Positions 24,745 through 33,575 of a stretch of DNA of 64,000 nt are shown here, in pieces. The stretch is from BJ22 sp021298375 (GTDB lineage: Bacteria; Planctomycetota; Planctomycetia; Pirellulales; Pirellulaceae). Position 1 is the stretch's first letter. Each line of letters opens with the position of its first letter. Location: assembly GCA_046343015.1 (NCBI GenBank), contig JBKDOL010000127.1:1-64000 (forward strand), in the 5' to 3' direction. The translations under genes were made by a program, and so were the position numbers. The notes under the pieces were generated by a model. That model saw nothing but the letters and a program-made list of their open reading frames with translations, did no database searches and had not been told where the DNA came from.

Positions 24745-25800
24745 CTATTCCTCAGCTTTGTCGAGGCCGTGTTCTTTCAGCTTTTTGTAGAGCGTGTTGC
24801 GATTCATGCCGAGGCACTGTGCCGCCTTGGTCTGCACCTGGCGGCAATTCTCCATCACCTGGTGGAGCAATTCTTTCTCCAGCGGCAAAACGATCTGGTC
24901 GTAAAGATTGCTCGCTTCCTTGCCTGCGCGCGAGAGTTGGTTGAAGACGAATTCGCGCAACAGCGATTGGTCATCGGTCGGACGGAACACGGCCGATTGC
25001 ACGTCTTGCGGCCCGCCGGTAACGCAGACCGGCAGGAGCGAGCGCTCGAGGACTCTGCCGGTTGCCAGCACAACTGCGCGTTCGACGTAGTTTTGCAGCT
25101 CTCTGACATTTCCTGGCCAGTTGTATTCAACCATGGCCGCGAGAGCCGCAGGCTCAACGTCGTCGATCTGTCGCTCGTTCAGCTGCCCGTAGATCCCAAG
25201 AAAATGCCGAATCAGAGGTTCGATGTCCTCGCGTCGGCGCCGCAGCGGAGGAAGCTGAATCGGGAGCACGTTCAACCGCCAGAAGAGGTCTTCGCGAAAT
25301 CGCCCCTCGCTGACTTCCTTGGCCAAATCGCGGTTGCTGGCCGCGATCACGCGCACATCGACCTCCACCGAACGCGACTCGCCCACCCGCTCAAATTGTC
25401 GCTCCTGCAGGACCCGGAGCAATTTGACTTGCAGCGTGGAAGAGGTCGAATTGATCTCATCCAAAAAAATGGTTCCCCCCGTCGCCGCCTCAAAACGTCC
25501 CGCCCGGTCGCGGATAGCATCGGTAAACGAGCCCTTCACATGCCCAAACAATTCGCTGTCCAGGAGTGTCTCCGGCAATGCTCCGCAGTTGACCCGGACA
25601 AAGGGGGCTGTGGACCGGGCGCTCAGCCGATGGAGGGCTCCCGCAATCAGCTCTTTGCCGGTTCCCGTCTCGCCCAGCAGTAAAACCGAGGCGTTGCTCC
25701 GCGCAGCGAGTGCGGTCAAGCGGTAGACCTCCCGCATCGCGGGGCTTTCGCCAATCAGCCCAAAATCGGCCGGTTGAAACTCTGGCAAAGAGGAGGTCAT
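24745..25800 (-). CDS. Sigma-54-dependent activator without sensory domain (PspF-like architecture)
   Basis: 351 residues. The AAA+ domain begins within 15 residues of the start: Walker A GETGTGKE, the L1 loop as GSFTDA instead of the usual GAFTGA, Walker B TIFLDEI, sensor ASNRDL and RREDIEPLIRHFL. A C-terminal Fis-type HTH follows (QVQTKAAQCLGMNRNTLYKKLKEHGL). There is no receiver, GAF or PAS domain, so activity must be controlled by a partner protein or by expression. The two changes in the L1 loop could alter sigma-54 contact. Targets unknown. Confidence 0.92.
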   Translation of the reverse strand: MTSSLPEFQPADFGLIGESPAMREVYRLTALAARSNASVLLLGETGTGKELIAGALHRLSARSTAPFVRVNCGALPETLLDSELFGHVKGSFTDAIRDRAGRFEAATGGTIFLDEINSTSSTLQVKLLRVLQERQFERVGESRSVEVDVRVIAASNRDLAKEVSEGRFREDLFWRLNVLPIQLPPLRRRREDIEPLIRHFLGIYGQLNERQIDDVEPAALAAMVEYNWPGNVRELQNYVERAVVLATGRVLERSLLPVCVTGGPQDVQSAVFRPTDDQSLLREFVFNQLSRAGKEASNLYDQIVLPLEKELLHQVMENCRQVQTKAAQCLGMNRNTLYKKLKEHGLDKAEE

Positions 25801-26543
25801 GGGCGAACTCGTTTGGCTAATTGCCTAAAAAGAAAGCAAAGGGGTGACCTGAAAAACGCCCTGTCAGACCGCTCGAAATGGTTGATTGCCGATGGTTCAG
25901 ATCACACCGCCTCGATTTTAGGCATGTTTCGCCGATCGGCTACGGGGGCAGCAAGTAGCTGGCCCGAATCGGAACTCCAGCCCCGGTACGGCAAATGAAC
26001 CATCGCTGGATCGGCCTGGGCACAAATCAAGGGCTTGGGCACACAGCCAAGAACGCAGCCAAGAACGGTGGTCCCTCCCCGGCATGGCTTCGCCACTACC
26101 CGTTCCAGAGAAGAAAAAGCGGCGGACCCGGATTGGATGGACTGCTCGGCACAGGCCTGACATCAAGGGGCAACAGGACACGCGAGCTGACCCCGAGCTG
26201 AGCCAGCAGCGCGGACGGGTCGCCGCCCCCGGGGTGGTTTCGACTGCTGGCAACGGCCAGGCACCACGCAAGCGCAGAACAAAAGGCGGGCGTGCAGAAC
26301 CACCGCGTGCAGAACCACCGCGTGCAGAAACAAAGCGAGGGCAGAAACATCATCCGAGCAGAGAACGCCGCCGCTTCAGCCGCGGCAAGCTCACCGCGAT
26401 CACGGGGGGATCGTAGCGCAGGCAGGAGAGGGTCCGGACGAGCTTGACCCAAACGGGTGAGACGGGAAACCAATGGCAACAAGCAGCCGGTCATTCAGAC
26501 CGGCCCGTGCTTACGGATCGGCCCGTGCTTAGGGAACTCGTGC
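25801..26543. other. 743-bp intergenic region with several short tandem repeats
   Basis: No gene is supported; the open frames crossing it lack ribosome-binding sites and have biased, Arg/Pro-rich translations. It holds a 12-bp duplication (CAGCCAAGAACG at 26044 and 26056), a 15-bp repeat (26289-26330) and an 18-bp repeat (26501-26547). Confidence 0.6.
26289..26330. repeat. 15-bp tandem repeat, 2.8 copies
   Basis: GCGTGCAGAACCACC at 26289 and 26304, with a partial third copy at 26319. The first two copies are identical. Confidence 0.88.
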
Positions 26544-26547
26544 TTAG
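26501..26547. repeat. 18-bp tandem repeat running into the rplU stop codon
   Basis: CGGCCCGTGCTTACGGAT at 26501, a variant at 26519 and a partial copy at 26537. The last copy overlaps the end of the L21 gene, so the repeat seems to have grown out of the gene's 3' end. Confidence 0.8.
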
Positions 26548-26858
26548 CCGGCGATTTTGGTGATCTTGACCAGAGTAAACTTCTGGCGATGGCCGGTGCG
26601 ACGGCGTGAATTCTTGCGGCGACGGAACTTCTGCACCACCAGCTTTTCGCCTTTGCTCTCACCGATGACGCTGGCCGTGACCGTGGCGCCATTGACGGTG
26701 GGTTGCCCGAGCCGGAACTGCTCGCCGTTGGAGACAGCCAGAACGCGATCAAACACCAATTCGCTGCCCGGTTCAGCGGCTTCGCGGAAATCGATTTCGA
26801 GGGTTTGTCCTTCCTCGACTTTGTATTGGTGACCACCGTCGACGATGATTGCGTACAT
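26544..26858 (-). CDS. rplU: 50S ribosomal protein L21
   Basis: 104 residues, the normal L21 length. MYAIIVDGGHQYKVEEGQTL, the central LVFDRVLAVSNG, and the C-terminal L21 signature KFRRRKNSRRRTGHRQKFTLVKI are all present. It binds 23S rRNA in the large subunit. In most bacteria rpmA (L27) follows directly; here the 700 bp downstream hold only repeats and then an unrelated gene. Confidence 0.98.
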   Translation of the reverse strand: MYAIIVDGGHQYKVEEGQTLEIDFREAAEPGSELVFDRVLAVSNGEQFRLGQPTVNGATVTASVIGESKGEKLVVQKFRRRKNSRRRTGHRQKFTLVKITKIAG

Positions 26859-27133
26859 GACTCTGACTCTAAAACGGACTAATCAGCAGAAGAATGCGAA
26901 AAAGCGGACCCCGGCCGCCCGGGGGAACCTCGAACTATACAGAAAACAGGGCCTCTCGTCGAGTCCCACGGGTCTCTGAAGTAGTCAGATTCGGCGTTTA
27001 CAGCGTTGGAAATCGAGTTATTTCAGCCAAAAAAGGGTTATTCCATCCGGCCGGAGCTCTTTCCCCTCGCCCGGATTTTCGGGTTTTCCCAGCGGCCGAG
27101 AGAGCTGTGACCTGGCCCCCTTTGAGCGTGGCC

Positions 27134-29098
27134 TCAGGTGCGGGGTGGCTTCTCCCCATCCATCCCGAGCTGGTTCATCTTGCGGTACAGATTGCTCCGA
27201 TGGAGGCCGAGCGATTCGGCCGCCTCGGTCATGTTGCCATGAGCCCGACGAATGTGGCTTTCGATGTAATCTCTTTGGAACTGGTCGGTCGCAGCCGCCA
27301 GGGATAAATCATCCGGCAAGGCGGGCGCCAGGGCAACCGAACGAGTCGGAGCGACAAATGGCAAATCGCTGGCGTCGATGCGTTGCTCGTGGGAGAGATA
27401 GGCGATCCGCTCCATCATATTCCGCAGCTCGCGAACATTGCCCGGCCAATCGTGAGCCAGCAAACGCTTGCGGGCGGCTGGCGCGAGTTCGGGAACTGGA
27501 CGTCGGGCCTTGGTGGCAAACCACTTGAGGAAGTGCTCCGACAGGAGCAGGATGTCGTCACCGCGGTCGCGGAGCGGAGGCATTGAAATCGAGACCACGT
27601 TCAGACGGAAAAAGAGATCTTCTCGGAATTTTTTCTCGCGCACCAATTGGGCCAAGTCCTGATTGGTAGCGGCAATCACTCGGGCGTTGGTCGGAATCGG
27701 CGTTGAGCCACCGACGCGGACGACGACTTTGTCTTCCAGAACCCTGAGAAGCTTCGCCTGTCCGCCAAGGCTCAAGTCGCCAATCTCGTCGAGGAACAGG
27801 GTACCGCCAGTGGCCAGTTCGAATTTCCCTTTGCGGGTCTGGTAGGCGTCGGTGAAGGCGCCTTTTTCGTGGCCAAACAGTTCGCTTTCAAGCAGGGTCT
27901 CGGAGATCGCTGCGCAGTTGACGGCGACAAGAATCTGGTCCCGCCGGGGGCTCATGTAATGCACGAGCTGGGCAATGACTTCCTTACCCGTTCCGTTTTC
28001 CCCGGTAATCAACAGATTCAAGTCGGTGTGAGCAACGCGCGCAGCGGTGACTTTGACCCTCTCAATTGCCGGGGACTGTCCAATGATTTGGACTCTGCCC
28101 GCTGCCTCTTCCGCCACGTGTCGGTTTGACTCGACCAACTGTTCCACGCGCTGGGCGTTATCGATGGCGACGCTGGCGTGCGCGGCGAGTTCAACCAGTT
28201 CCGCTTCATCGGTCGCCGTAAAATTACCGAGCCTTTTGTTGATTAATTCAAACGCGCCAATCACCTGGCCCCGGGCATCCCGCATCGGGGCGCAGATCAG
28301 GGAGCGCGTCTGGTAATTGAGGCTCTGGTCAACTGCCCGGTCGACAAGCGCCTGCTCGCTGGCAATGTCCGCATCGATTCGGTGAACTTCTCCCGTCGCG
28401 ATCGTCCGCCCGACGACACCCGCTTGCAGGGGAACAAGCAATTCGCCTCCCGCGACACCGAGCGCAGGCTTGCCAACCAGCATTCCGCGAGTCCGGTCGA
28501 TCAGAAAGATGGTGGCCCGCTCGGCGCCGAGCAGTTGCGTGGAAGTTTCGGCGATTCGTTGCAGCAACTCAGGCGTGCTGCGATGGCGGTTCCAGGCAAC
28601 GGTCACGTCCAGCAGCGCTCGCAGCCGCGCCGCTTTTCGCTCGGCGGTCGCAGTTGAGGTCCGGGCCGCGTTGGCCAGTTCCAGAGCAGCAACAACTGCC
28701 GGCAGCGTGGCCTGCACCGAAACGGGACCGTAGCCAACGAGCAGTTCACCGGCCTGGGCGGAACGCCTGAGAGCGGCGGCGGTCCAGAGATTGCCTGCCC
28801 CTCCGGCTTGGCTTCCTACCGTGAAACTCGAGTCACTTGAGGTTTCCTCGCCCAGCAGATCGGCCAGCCACTGGGCGGGCAAGTCTTCAGCCAGCCGGCC
28901 GCTTTGGAACTTGGCGGTCCAGCGCCCTTTGGCGCCTTGGACGAGCCCCGCAAAAGGGAGCCCCAAACTGCGGGCGACTTCGCGGAGCGCCAAAGGCCAC
29001 CATTCCGCGTCAGCATGGGGGCCCAACTCGAGCAAGCGGCAGAGCAAGTGCGAAGCGGCGGGGGAGCGGGCAATCAGTTCGTCGGCGGACAGGCTCAT
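27134..29098 (-). CDS. GAF-domain sigma-54-dependent transcriptional activator
   Basis: 654 residues from the ATG at 29098 (a GTG at 29161 would add 21 low-complexity residues). An N-terminal region of about 150 residues is of unknown fold. A GAF domain follows (roughly 165-320; LLQRIAETSTQLLGAERATIFLID ... GAFELINKRLGNFTATDEAELVELAAHASVAIDNA). The AAA+ domain has Walker A GENGTGKE, L1 loop GAFTDA, Walker B TLFLDEI and sensor AATNQDL, and a Fis HTH closes the protein (GNMTEAAESLGLHRSNLYRKM). A small-molecule or redox signal to the GAF domain is expected. Regulated genes are unknown. Confidence 0.93.
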   Translation of the reverse strand: MSLSADELIARSPAASHLLCRLLELGPHADAEWWPLALREVARSLGLPFAGLVQGAKGRWTAKFQSGRLAEDLPAQWLADLLGEETSSDSSFTVGSQAGGAGNLWTAAALRRSAQAGELLVGYGPVSVQATLPAVVAALELANAARTSTATAERKAARLRALLDVTVAWNRHRSTPELLQRIAETSTQLLGAERATIFLIDRTRGMLVGKPALGVAGGELLVPLQAGVVGRTIATGEVHRIDADIASEQALVDRAVDQSLNYQTRSLICAPMRDARGQVIGAFELINKRLGNFTATDEAELVELAAHASVAIDNAQRVEQLVESNRHVAEEAAGRVQIIGQSPAIERVKVTAARVAHTDLNLLITGENGTGKEVIAQLVHYMSPRRDQILVAVNCAAISETLLESELFGHEKGAFTDAYQTRKGKFELATGGTLFLDEIGDLSLGGQAKLLRVLEDKVVVRVGGSTPIPTNARVIAATNQDLAQLVREKKFREDLFFRLNVVSISMPPLRDRGDDILLLSEHFLKWFATKARRPVPELAPAARKRLLAHDWPGNVRELRNMMERIAYLSHEQRIDASDLPFVAPTRSVALAPALPDDLSLAAATDQFQRDYIESHIRRAHGNMTEAAESLGLHRSNLYRKMNQLGMDGEKPPRT

Positions 29099-29296
29099 TG
29101 ACGGCGGTTCAACCCCACTGAAGTCAGAAGAAACACTTGATACACTGGACCCCTTGAGCACTCGTCCGCGGACACAGGATTGATGAGATCAATCCGGTGA
29201 GGTTCAGCCGGTCTTGGGGCGGTTCGACCATGATTATTTCAGTCATGCTCCCCGCCCACATGATTTCGGCCGCGGTTTCAAGTCTGAATTGTATCG

Positions 29297-29375
29297 GATG
29301 TCGTTCGCGACCAGTCAGGATGTCGTTCACGGGCAATCCAGATGTCGTTCGCGGACAATCCAGATGTCGTTCGCC
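29297..29375. repeat. 22-bp tandem repeat upstream of fabI, 3.6 copies
   Basis: Copies start at 29297, 29319, 29341 and 29363 with consensus GATGTCGTTCGCGGACAATC plus CA. The copies are imperfect. The array ends about 40 bp before the fabI start and may overlap its promoter. Confidence 0.9.
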
Positions 29376-29413
29376 ATTATTCGTTGCCACGATCCATTTG
29401 GGGAGTGATTTTC

Positions 29414-30238
29414 ATGGGGATGTTTGCTGGAAAAAAGGGTTTGATCCTCGGGGTCGCCAATGATCGTTCGATTGCCTGGGCGATTGCCCAGGAAATCATG
29501 AATGGCGGAGGCGAGTGCGGCTTTACCCATCTCCCAGATCGGCCGGACGATGACAAGCAAAAGAACCGCCGTCGCGTCGAAAAAGCGATCGACGGCAACC
29601 CGGCAGCGAAATTCCTCGTTCCGCTCGATGTCCAGGACGATGAGCAGATTCGGTCCGTAATTGCCGCTGCGGTCGAGCGCTTTGGGAAACTCGACTTCCT
29701 GCTGCATTCGGTGGCTTACGCCGATCGGGACGACCTGCAGCGAGACACGATCGAGACCAGTCGGGCCGGGTTCAAACTGGCGATGGACATCAGCGTTTAC
29801 AGCCTGATCGCCGTCTGCAACGCAGCCAAGGAGGCGTTTGCCCCGAATGCCGCTGTGCTTTGCATGACTTACTTTGGGGGCGAAAAGATCGTTCCCGGCT
29901 ACAATGTGATGGGGATCTGCAAGGCAGCCCTCGAAGCAGCGACTCGCTATCTGGCCTATGACCTTGGACCCAAGGGTGTTCGGGTCAATGCGCTCAGTGC
30001 CGGCCCACTCAAGACGCTCGCCGGCAGTGCGGCTGGGGTTGGCGAGATGCTCCAGATGTACGAGCACGTTGCCCCGCTGGGACGAAACATTAACCACGAG
30101 GAAGTTGGCCGCACCGGCGCCTTTCTGCTCTCCGGAATGTCAGACGGGATTACTGCAGAAACCCTGCACATCGACGGCGGATATAATGCAATGGGGTCCC
30201 CAGGCCGGCTGAGCAAGCTGATTCCCGCGGGGAGTTAA
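29414..30238 (+). CDS. fabI: Enoyl-[acyl-carrier-protein] reductase (NADH), FabI type
   Basis: 274 residues from the ATG at 29414, with GGGGAG about 9 nt upstream; the longer open frame reads through the tandem repeat and is rejected. SDR fold with the FabI-type cofactor motif GVANDRSIAWAIAQ, LHSVAYA, and the active site Tyr-X6-Lys (YNVMGICK, Y163/K170) preceded by the second tyrosine in MTYFGG. RVNALSAGPLKTLA and the C-terminal ITAETLHIDGGYNAMG complete the signature. Catalyses the last reduction in fatty-acid elongation. Confidence 0.96.
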   Translation: MGMFAGKKGLILGVANDRSIAWAIAQEIMNGGGECGFTHLPDRPDDDKQKNRRRVEKAIDGNPAAKFLVPLDVQDDEQIRSVIAAAVERFGKLDFLLHSVAYADRDDLQRDTIETSRAGFKLAMDISVYSLIAVCNAAKEAFAPNAAVLCMTYFGGEKIVPGYNVMGICKAALEAATRYLAYDLGPKGVRVNALSAGPLKTLAGSAAGVGEMLQMYEHVAPLGRNINHEEVGRTGAFLLSGMSDGITAETLHIDGGYNAMGSPGRLSKLIPAGS

Positions 30239-30347
30239 ACGGACGGAACGCGAACAGAACGCCTGAATCCAGGTCTTGATCCTTCGTCGAACCCCGGCCC
30301 GCGGGGAAAGCGGATGGGATTCAGGGCCCTGGCCGGAGAGCACCAGC

Positions 30348-30905
30348 ATGTCCCAGAACGAGCGGGAATCCCCCAAAGCATCGCGGTCCGGTTCCCCAGA
30401 AACCGGCACCCGCAATCGCCTGATTGTGCTGACGCTGATTCTGCTGCTGCTCGGCGGGGCGTGGCTCAATGACATCTTTGTCAAAAGCCCCCGCACCGCC
30501 CAGTTGATTCGGAACATGAATCAGCTGATTCAAACCGAAACCGACGATGGTCATGGTATTCCCAAAGACCTGATCCAAAAGACACTCGGGCTGAAACCGA
30601 AAGCCACGTACGAGGTCAAAGCCTACGAAGTGGAAGAGTACGAGTTTCGGCGAACGCTCCCGTTTTTCACCCTTCGCAAGCTGTTTGTGGTTTACCAGAG
30701 CAGCGGGGCGGCGACCTTTTTTGAGGGTGACCGCCGCCCCACAATCGACATGATCAAGCGGCAATTGGGATCGGAATTCATCAACCTGCAGCGCGACTCG
30801 GGGCGGCTTCCAGTCCCCGCCGCTGAGGGTGCCAAGGCGGGAGGTTCAGCGGAAAAGCCAGACGACCACGCGGGCGATAACCACGCGGGCCACAACCACG
30901 AGTGA
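30348..30905 (+). CDS. Membrane-anchored protein of unknown function, His-rich tail (paralogue A)
   Basis: 185 residues from the ATG at 30348 with GGAGAG upstream. A charged head is followed by one transmembrane helix (RLIVLTLILLLLGGAWL) and a soluble core with GLKPKATYEVKAYEVEEYEF, RRTLPFFTLRKLFVVYQ and AATFFEGDRRPT. The tail ends DDHAGDNHAGHNHE, a possible metal-binding His cluster. The core aligns with the protein at 31435-31992. Family not recognised; probably periplasmic-facing. The last codons are part of a 15-bp duplication (30897-30926). Confidence 0.75.
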   Translation: MSQNERESPKASRSGSPETGTRNRLIVLTLILLLLGGAWLNDIFVKSPRTAQLIRNMNQLIQTETDDGHGIPKDLIQKTLGLKPKATYEVKAYEVEEYEFRRTLPFFTLRKLFVVYQSSGAATFFEGDRRPTIDMIKRQLGSEFINLQRDSGRLPVPAAEGAKAGGSAEKPDDHAGDNHAGHNHE

Positions 30906-30926
30906 CCCGATCACGAGTGACCCAAC
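30897..30926. repeat. 15-bp duplication spanning the stop codon of paralogue A
   Basis: CACGAGTGACCCGAT at 30897 and CACGAGTGACCCAAC at 30912. The first copy contains the gene's terminal His-Glu-stop codons. Confidence 0.8.
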
Positions 30927-31434
30927 CACAAGACGTCCCGATCGCGCAGCCCCCCGACCCCGCCGCTGGCCCACGGCGAAGGACCCGCTGACAAAAGGGC
31001 CTGCTGACGAAAGGACCCGCTGACGAAAGGGCCTGCTGAAAGGGGACCCGAGCCCGATAGTCCTCCGCCGCGGACTCCGGACCCCCGACAGTACACAGCC
31101 GACGCCGCAAGGGCCGAACAGGCCAAAGCTGCCGCTTCCCGAGCCGCGTTGGCGGGGTCGGGTTGTTCGGGCGGGTTAGCCCGAGCCCGCGGTCTTTCCC
31201 GCAGAAAACCCCGGAATTGCCCGGTCGCTTCAAAAGGCAACCCTTTCCCTGTTGGTGAAACCGGGAAAATGGCTCCCCCAAAAAACCGGTTTCCCAGCCA
31301 ATTTCCCGAACAGGCCCAACCAACACGAACGTATTGAATTAAACTGTGAGCAGACTCAACCGGTTGTCGGCGGCTTGGGCGTCGCCGTTTACTTGTTCAG
31401 CCTTGAAACTCCAAATTCGAAAAAGGTCGCTTCG
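30906..31434. other. Intergenic spacer between the two paralogues
   Basis: About 530 bp with no supported gene. It contains the end of a 15-bp duplication and the 16-bp array at 30981-31041. The second half should include the promoter of the next gene. Confidence 0.6.
30981..31041. repeat. 16-bp tandem repeat with alternating variants, 3.8 copies
   Basis: Units at 30981, 30997, 31013 and 31029 alternate between GGACCCGCTGACGAAA and GGGCCTGCTGACGAAA types. This suggests duplication of a 32-bp dimer. Confidence 0.9.
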
Positions 31435-31992
31435 ATGTCATCGAAATCCAGTGGATCAACTATCCGGCTCATTGTGCTACTTGCGATTCTCGGCCTGGTC
31501 GGCTTTTCTTGGTACAACGACACCAATAACCGCAAGCCGAAAGTCGAGGAACTGACAGACAAAATCTGGAACATGATGGACCCCGTCGATGGTCCTTACA
31601 AGTCTGACAAGGTTCAGCAGGAGATTGGCTTTAAGCCTGCCCGGACTTTCAAAATCGACGAATACACAGTCGAAGAATACAAGATGACCAGGACGATTCC
31701 GTTCCTGAGCTTCTATTCGATGTTTGTTGTCTACGACAAGCACGGCGAAGTCTTCAAGGTCGCTCAAGGTGACGCGCCCACGAAGGAAACGATTACCGGC
31801 ACGGCTGTAACGGACGCAGCCGAATACAAGGAGCCCATTCTGCCTCGCCCCGTCGCGGCAGGTGGTGGCGGACCTCCTCCGGGCGGTGGCGACGAGAAAA
31901 AGGAAGAAGCCAAATCCGAAGACAAGAAAGACCAGCCGGCTGAAGGAGAAAAGAAAGACGGCGGCGAGCCGAAGGAAGGTGATGGCGGCTAA
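31435..31992 (+). CDS. Membrane-anchored protein of unknown function, Lys/Glu-rich tail (paralogue B)
   Basis: 185 residues from the ATG at 31435 with AAGG upstream. Architecture matches the gene at 30348: a transmembrane helix near the start (RLIVLLAILGLVGFSWY), then GFKPARTFKIDEYTVEEYKM, TRTIPFLSFYSMFVVYD and GEVFKVAQGDAPT. The C-terminus differs: a Gly/Pro linker and a tail of Lys, Glu and Asp replace the His-rich end. A strong terminator follows at 32061. Function unknown; likely envelope. Confidence 0.78.
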   Translation: MSSKSSGSTIRLIVLLAILGLVGFSWYNDTNNRKPKVEELTDKIWNMMDPVDGPYKSDKVQQEIGFKPARTFKIDEYTVEEYKMTRTIPFLSFYSMFVVYDKHGEVFKVAQGDAPTKETITGTAVTDAAEYKEPILPRPVAAGGGGPPPGGGDEKKEEAKSEDKKDQPAEGEKKDGGEPKEGDGG

Positions 31993-32060
31993 TCCCGCAG
32001 TCATCCCCTCTCAGCTCCCGGATCGGCCGAGCTCCGACTTCTTGACTGAAATTTCAATTG

Positions 32061-32099
32061 AACGGCTTCCAGGCGAAAATCGTGGAAGCCGTTTTTTTT
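32061..32099 (+). terminator. Rho-independent terminator
   Basis: 11-bp stem AACGGCTTCCA/TGGAAGCCGTT with an 11-nt loop and a run of eight T (32092-32099), about 70 nt after paralogue B. Confidence 0.95.
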
Positions 32100-32427
32100 C
32101 GCCCTTGCCACTCCCGCAACACATCGCAAAACTCCTGCCAGCTGGGGCGAAGTTCAGCGGCTCGGCCGCGCGGCGTCAAAAAACCAACTTCGGAGTTCGC
32201 CCAAGAGCCTCAATTGGGAGTTGGCCGGGCGGGGGATGGGGTTGGGAAGCGATCGGCTTGCAGCTTGAGCAGAGACTTGCAGCTTGAGCAGACAGCTGCG
32301 GAAAAGTTTGATTCACCTGCGGTTCGCCCAGCGGCTGGTGGTTTGGCAAAGCCAAACATCAGGATGGAGTCGAATTGTGGGACGAACTTCCAGTCCATCG
32401 TAACCTGAAATCAGGCGAGCCAAAGGA
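32100..32427. other. Intergenic spacer between convergent genes
   Basis: No gene supported. It holds a 19-bp-period duplication (CTTGCAGCTTGAGCAGA at 32257 and 32276). Confidence 0.6.
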
Positions 32428-33210
32428 CTAGTCAACGACACCCAATCCACGTCTGGCGCGCTCAAACATCTTTGGCTCCCCAGTCGGATAGACATCAATC
32501 AGAGTCCACTGCGTGCCCCAGGGGAGTTTGTGCTCTTTCCGCTGCAGCATGATCAGCAGGGGCCAGTCGGGGCGTCCACTCTCGGCAGGCCAGCGGAGGG
32601 TGTACTTGAGCGTGAAGTACTCGGTTTTGACTCGGTATTGGTAATAGTGCGGCCCATCGAACTGGCAGGTCATGCGGTGGCCGTACTGGCGAATCGACTT
32701 TTCCGGCTCGAGTTGTTCGTAATCTCGGATCTCAAGGCGGGAGTCATCAAACTCGTTCGGCACATCGGACAGATTCTGGTAGTACCTCGCCACGTCAATG
32801 TTGGAAGGTTGGCGGCGGGGGAACTCCCGCATCAGGTGGTGAGGCCGGTAGATCTCACCATCTTGCACGAGGTCAAACCAGATATCGGCATATCTGTGGG
32901 CCTCTTCAAAGTAATGCGCCTCCCGCCAGCGGGCGTACAGCAGACTGCTGCAGAGGAACAAGCCGGACAAAAAGGCGGCCAGCAGAGCCAGGCTGGCGCC
33001 GACCGGAGGATTTTTGGCTGAGCCGATTCGGAAGCAGGCGACCAGCGAGACCAGCAGAGCGGCCAGTGGCAGGAGGAACAGCTGGGTGTTCACGATGGCG
33101 ATTGCCGCTGAGAGTGCGAGCACGAGCGCCAAGACAGCCAATCCGCTGAAGGGACGATAGGTCCCGATGAGCCGCGGGTCATCCGGAGATTCGATTTCCA
33201 GTTCTGACAT
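32428..33210 (-). CDS. Multi-span membrane protein of unknown function
   Basis: 260 residues. Residues 20-95 contain three to four hydrophobic helices (FSGLAVLALVLALSAAIAIV, FLLPLAALLVSLVACF, ASLALLAAFLSGLFLCSSLL). The C-terminal 150 residues are soluble and aromatic-rich (YFEEAHRYADIWFDLVQDGE, DGPHYYQYRVKTEYFTLKY, GTQWTLIDVYPTGEP). No family motif was recognised; the type is common in planctomycetes. It precedes the CvpA-like gene group but is separated from it by 365 bp. Confidence 0.72.
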   Translation of the reverse strand: MSELEIESPDDPRLIGTYRPFSGLAVLALVLALSAAIAIVNTQLFLLPLAALLVSLVACFRIGSAKNPPVGASLALLAAFLSGLFLCSSLLYARWREAHYFEEAHRYADIWFDLVQDGEIYRPHHLMREFPRRQPSNIDVARYYQNLSDVPNEFDDSRLEIRDYEQLEPEKSIRQYGHRMTCQFDGPHYYQYRVKTEYFTLKYTLRWPAESGRPDWPLLIMLQRKEHKLPWGTQWTLIDVYPTGEPKMFERARRGLGVVD

Positions 33211-33575
33211 CGAAAAACTCTTTCCTGCAAAGCGCGAGGGACATGCTGGGGGAGGTGCGAATCCGACGGCATCCGGCTGCCATCCGGCTGGGATTTGGCC
33301 TGGCCAACCGGCCCGGCCAACCGGCCGTGGAAGCTCCCGAGGCCGCCGCCGGGATGCGAGAACCGGTCTCCCGGGCGGAGCCGACTGCTGGGCTCAGCTG
33401 CACCCTGACTGCTCATGATATCGTACCGGCTGGAGGATTTCGTTCCAATCGCGTTAGCGCTGGGCGGTCTGCGGGGCTGGTCGGCTGCGGGTGGCGATTC
33501 AGTTGCCGCCCGTTTCCCTGCCCGCAGTTTCCCTGCCCGCAGGCCGAAGAGCAGCCGCGGGTTGCGGTCACTGCC
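33211..33575. other. Intergenic spacer with short duplications
   Basis: No gene supported. Duplications seen: 13 bp (GGCCAACCGGCCC at 33302 and 33315) and a perfect 15 bp (TTTCCCTGCCCGCAG at 33513 and 33528). Confidence 0.6.

Noticed and set aside
25918..26494. Overlapping frames of 117 and 132 residues between the sigma-54 activator and rplU
   Set aside because: They read through tandem repeats, lack ribosome-binding sites and have biased composition.
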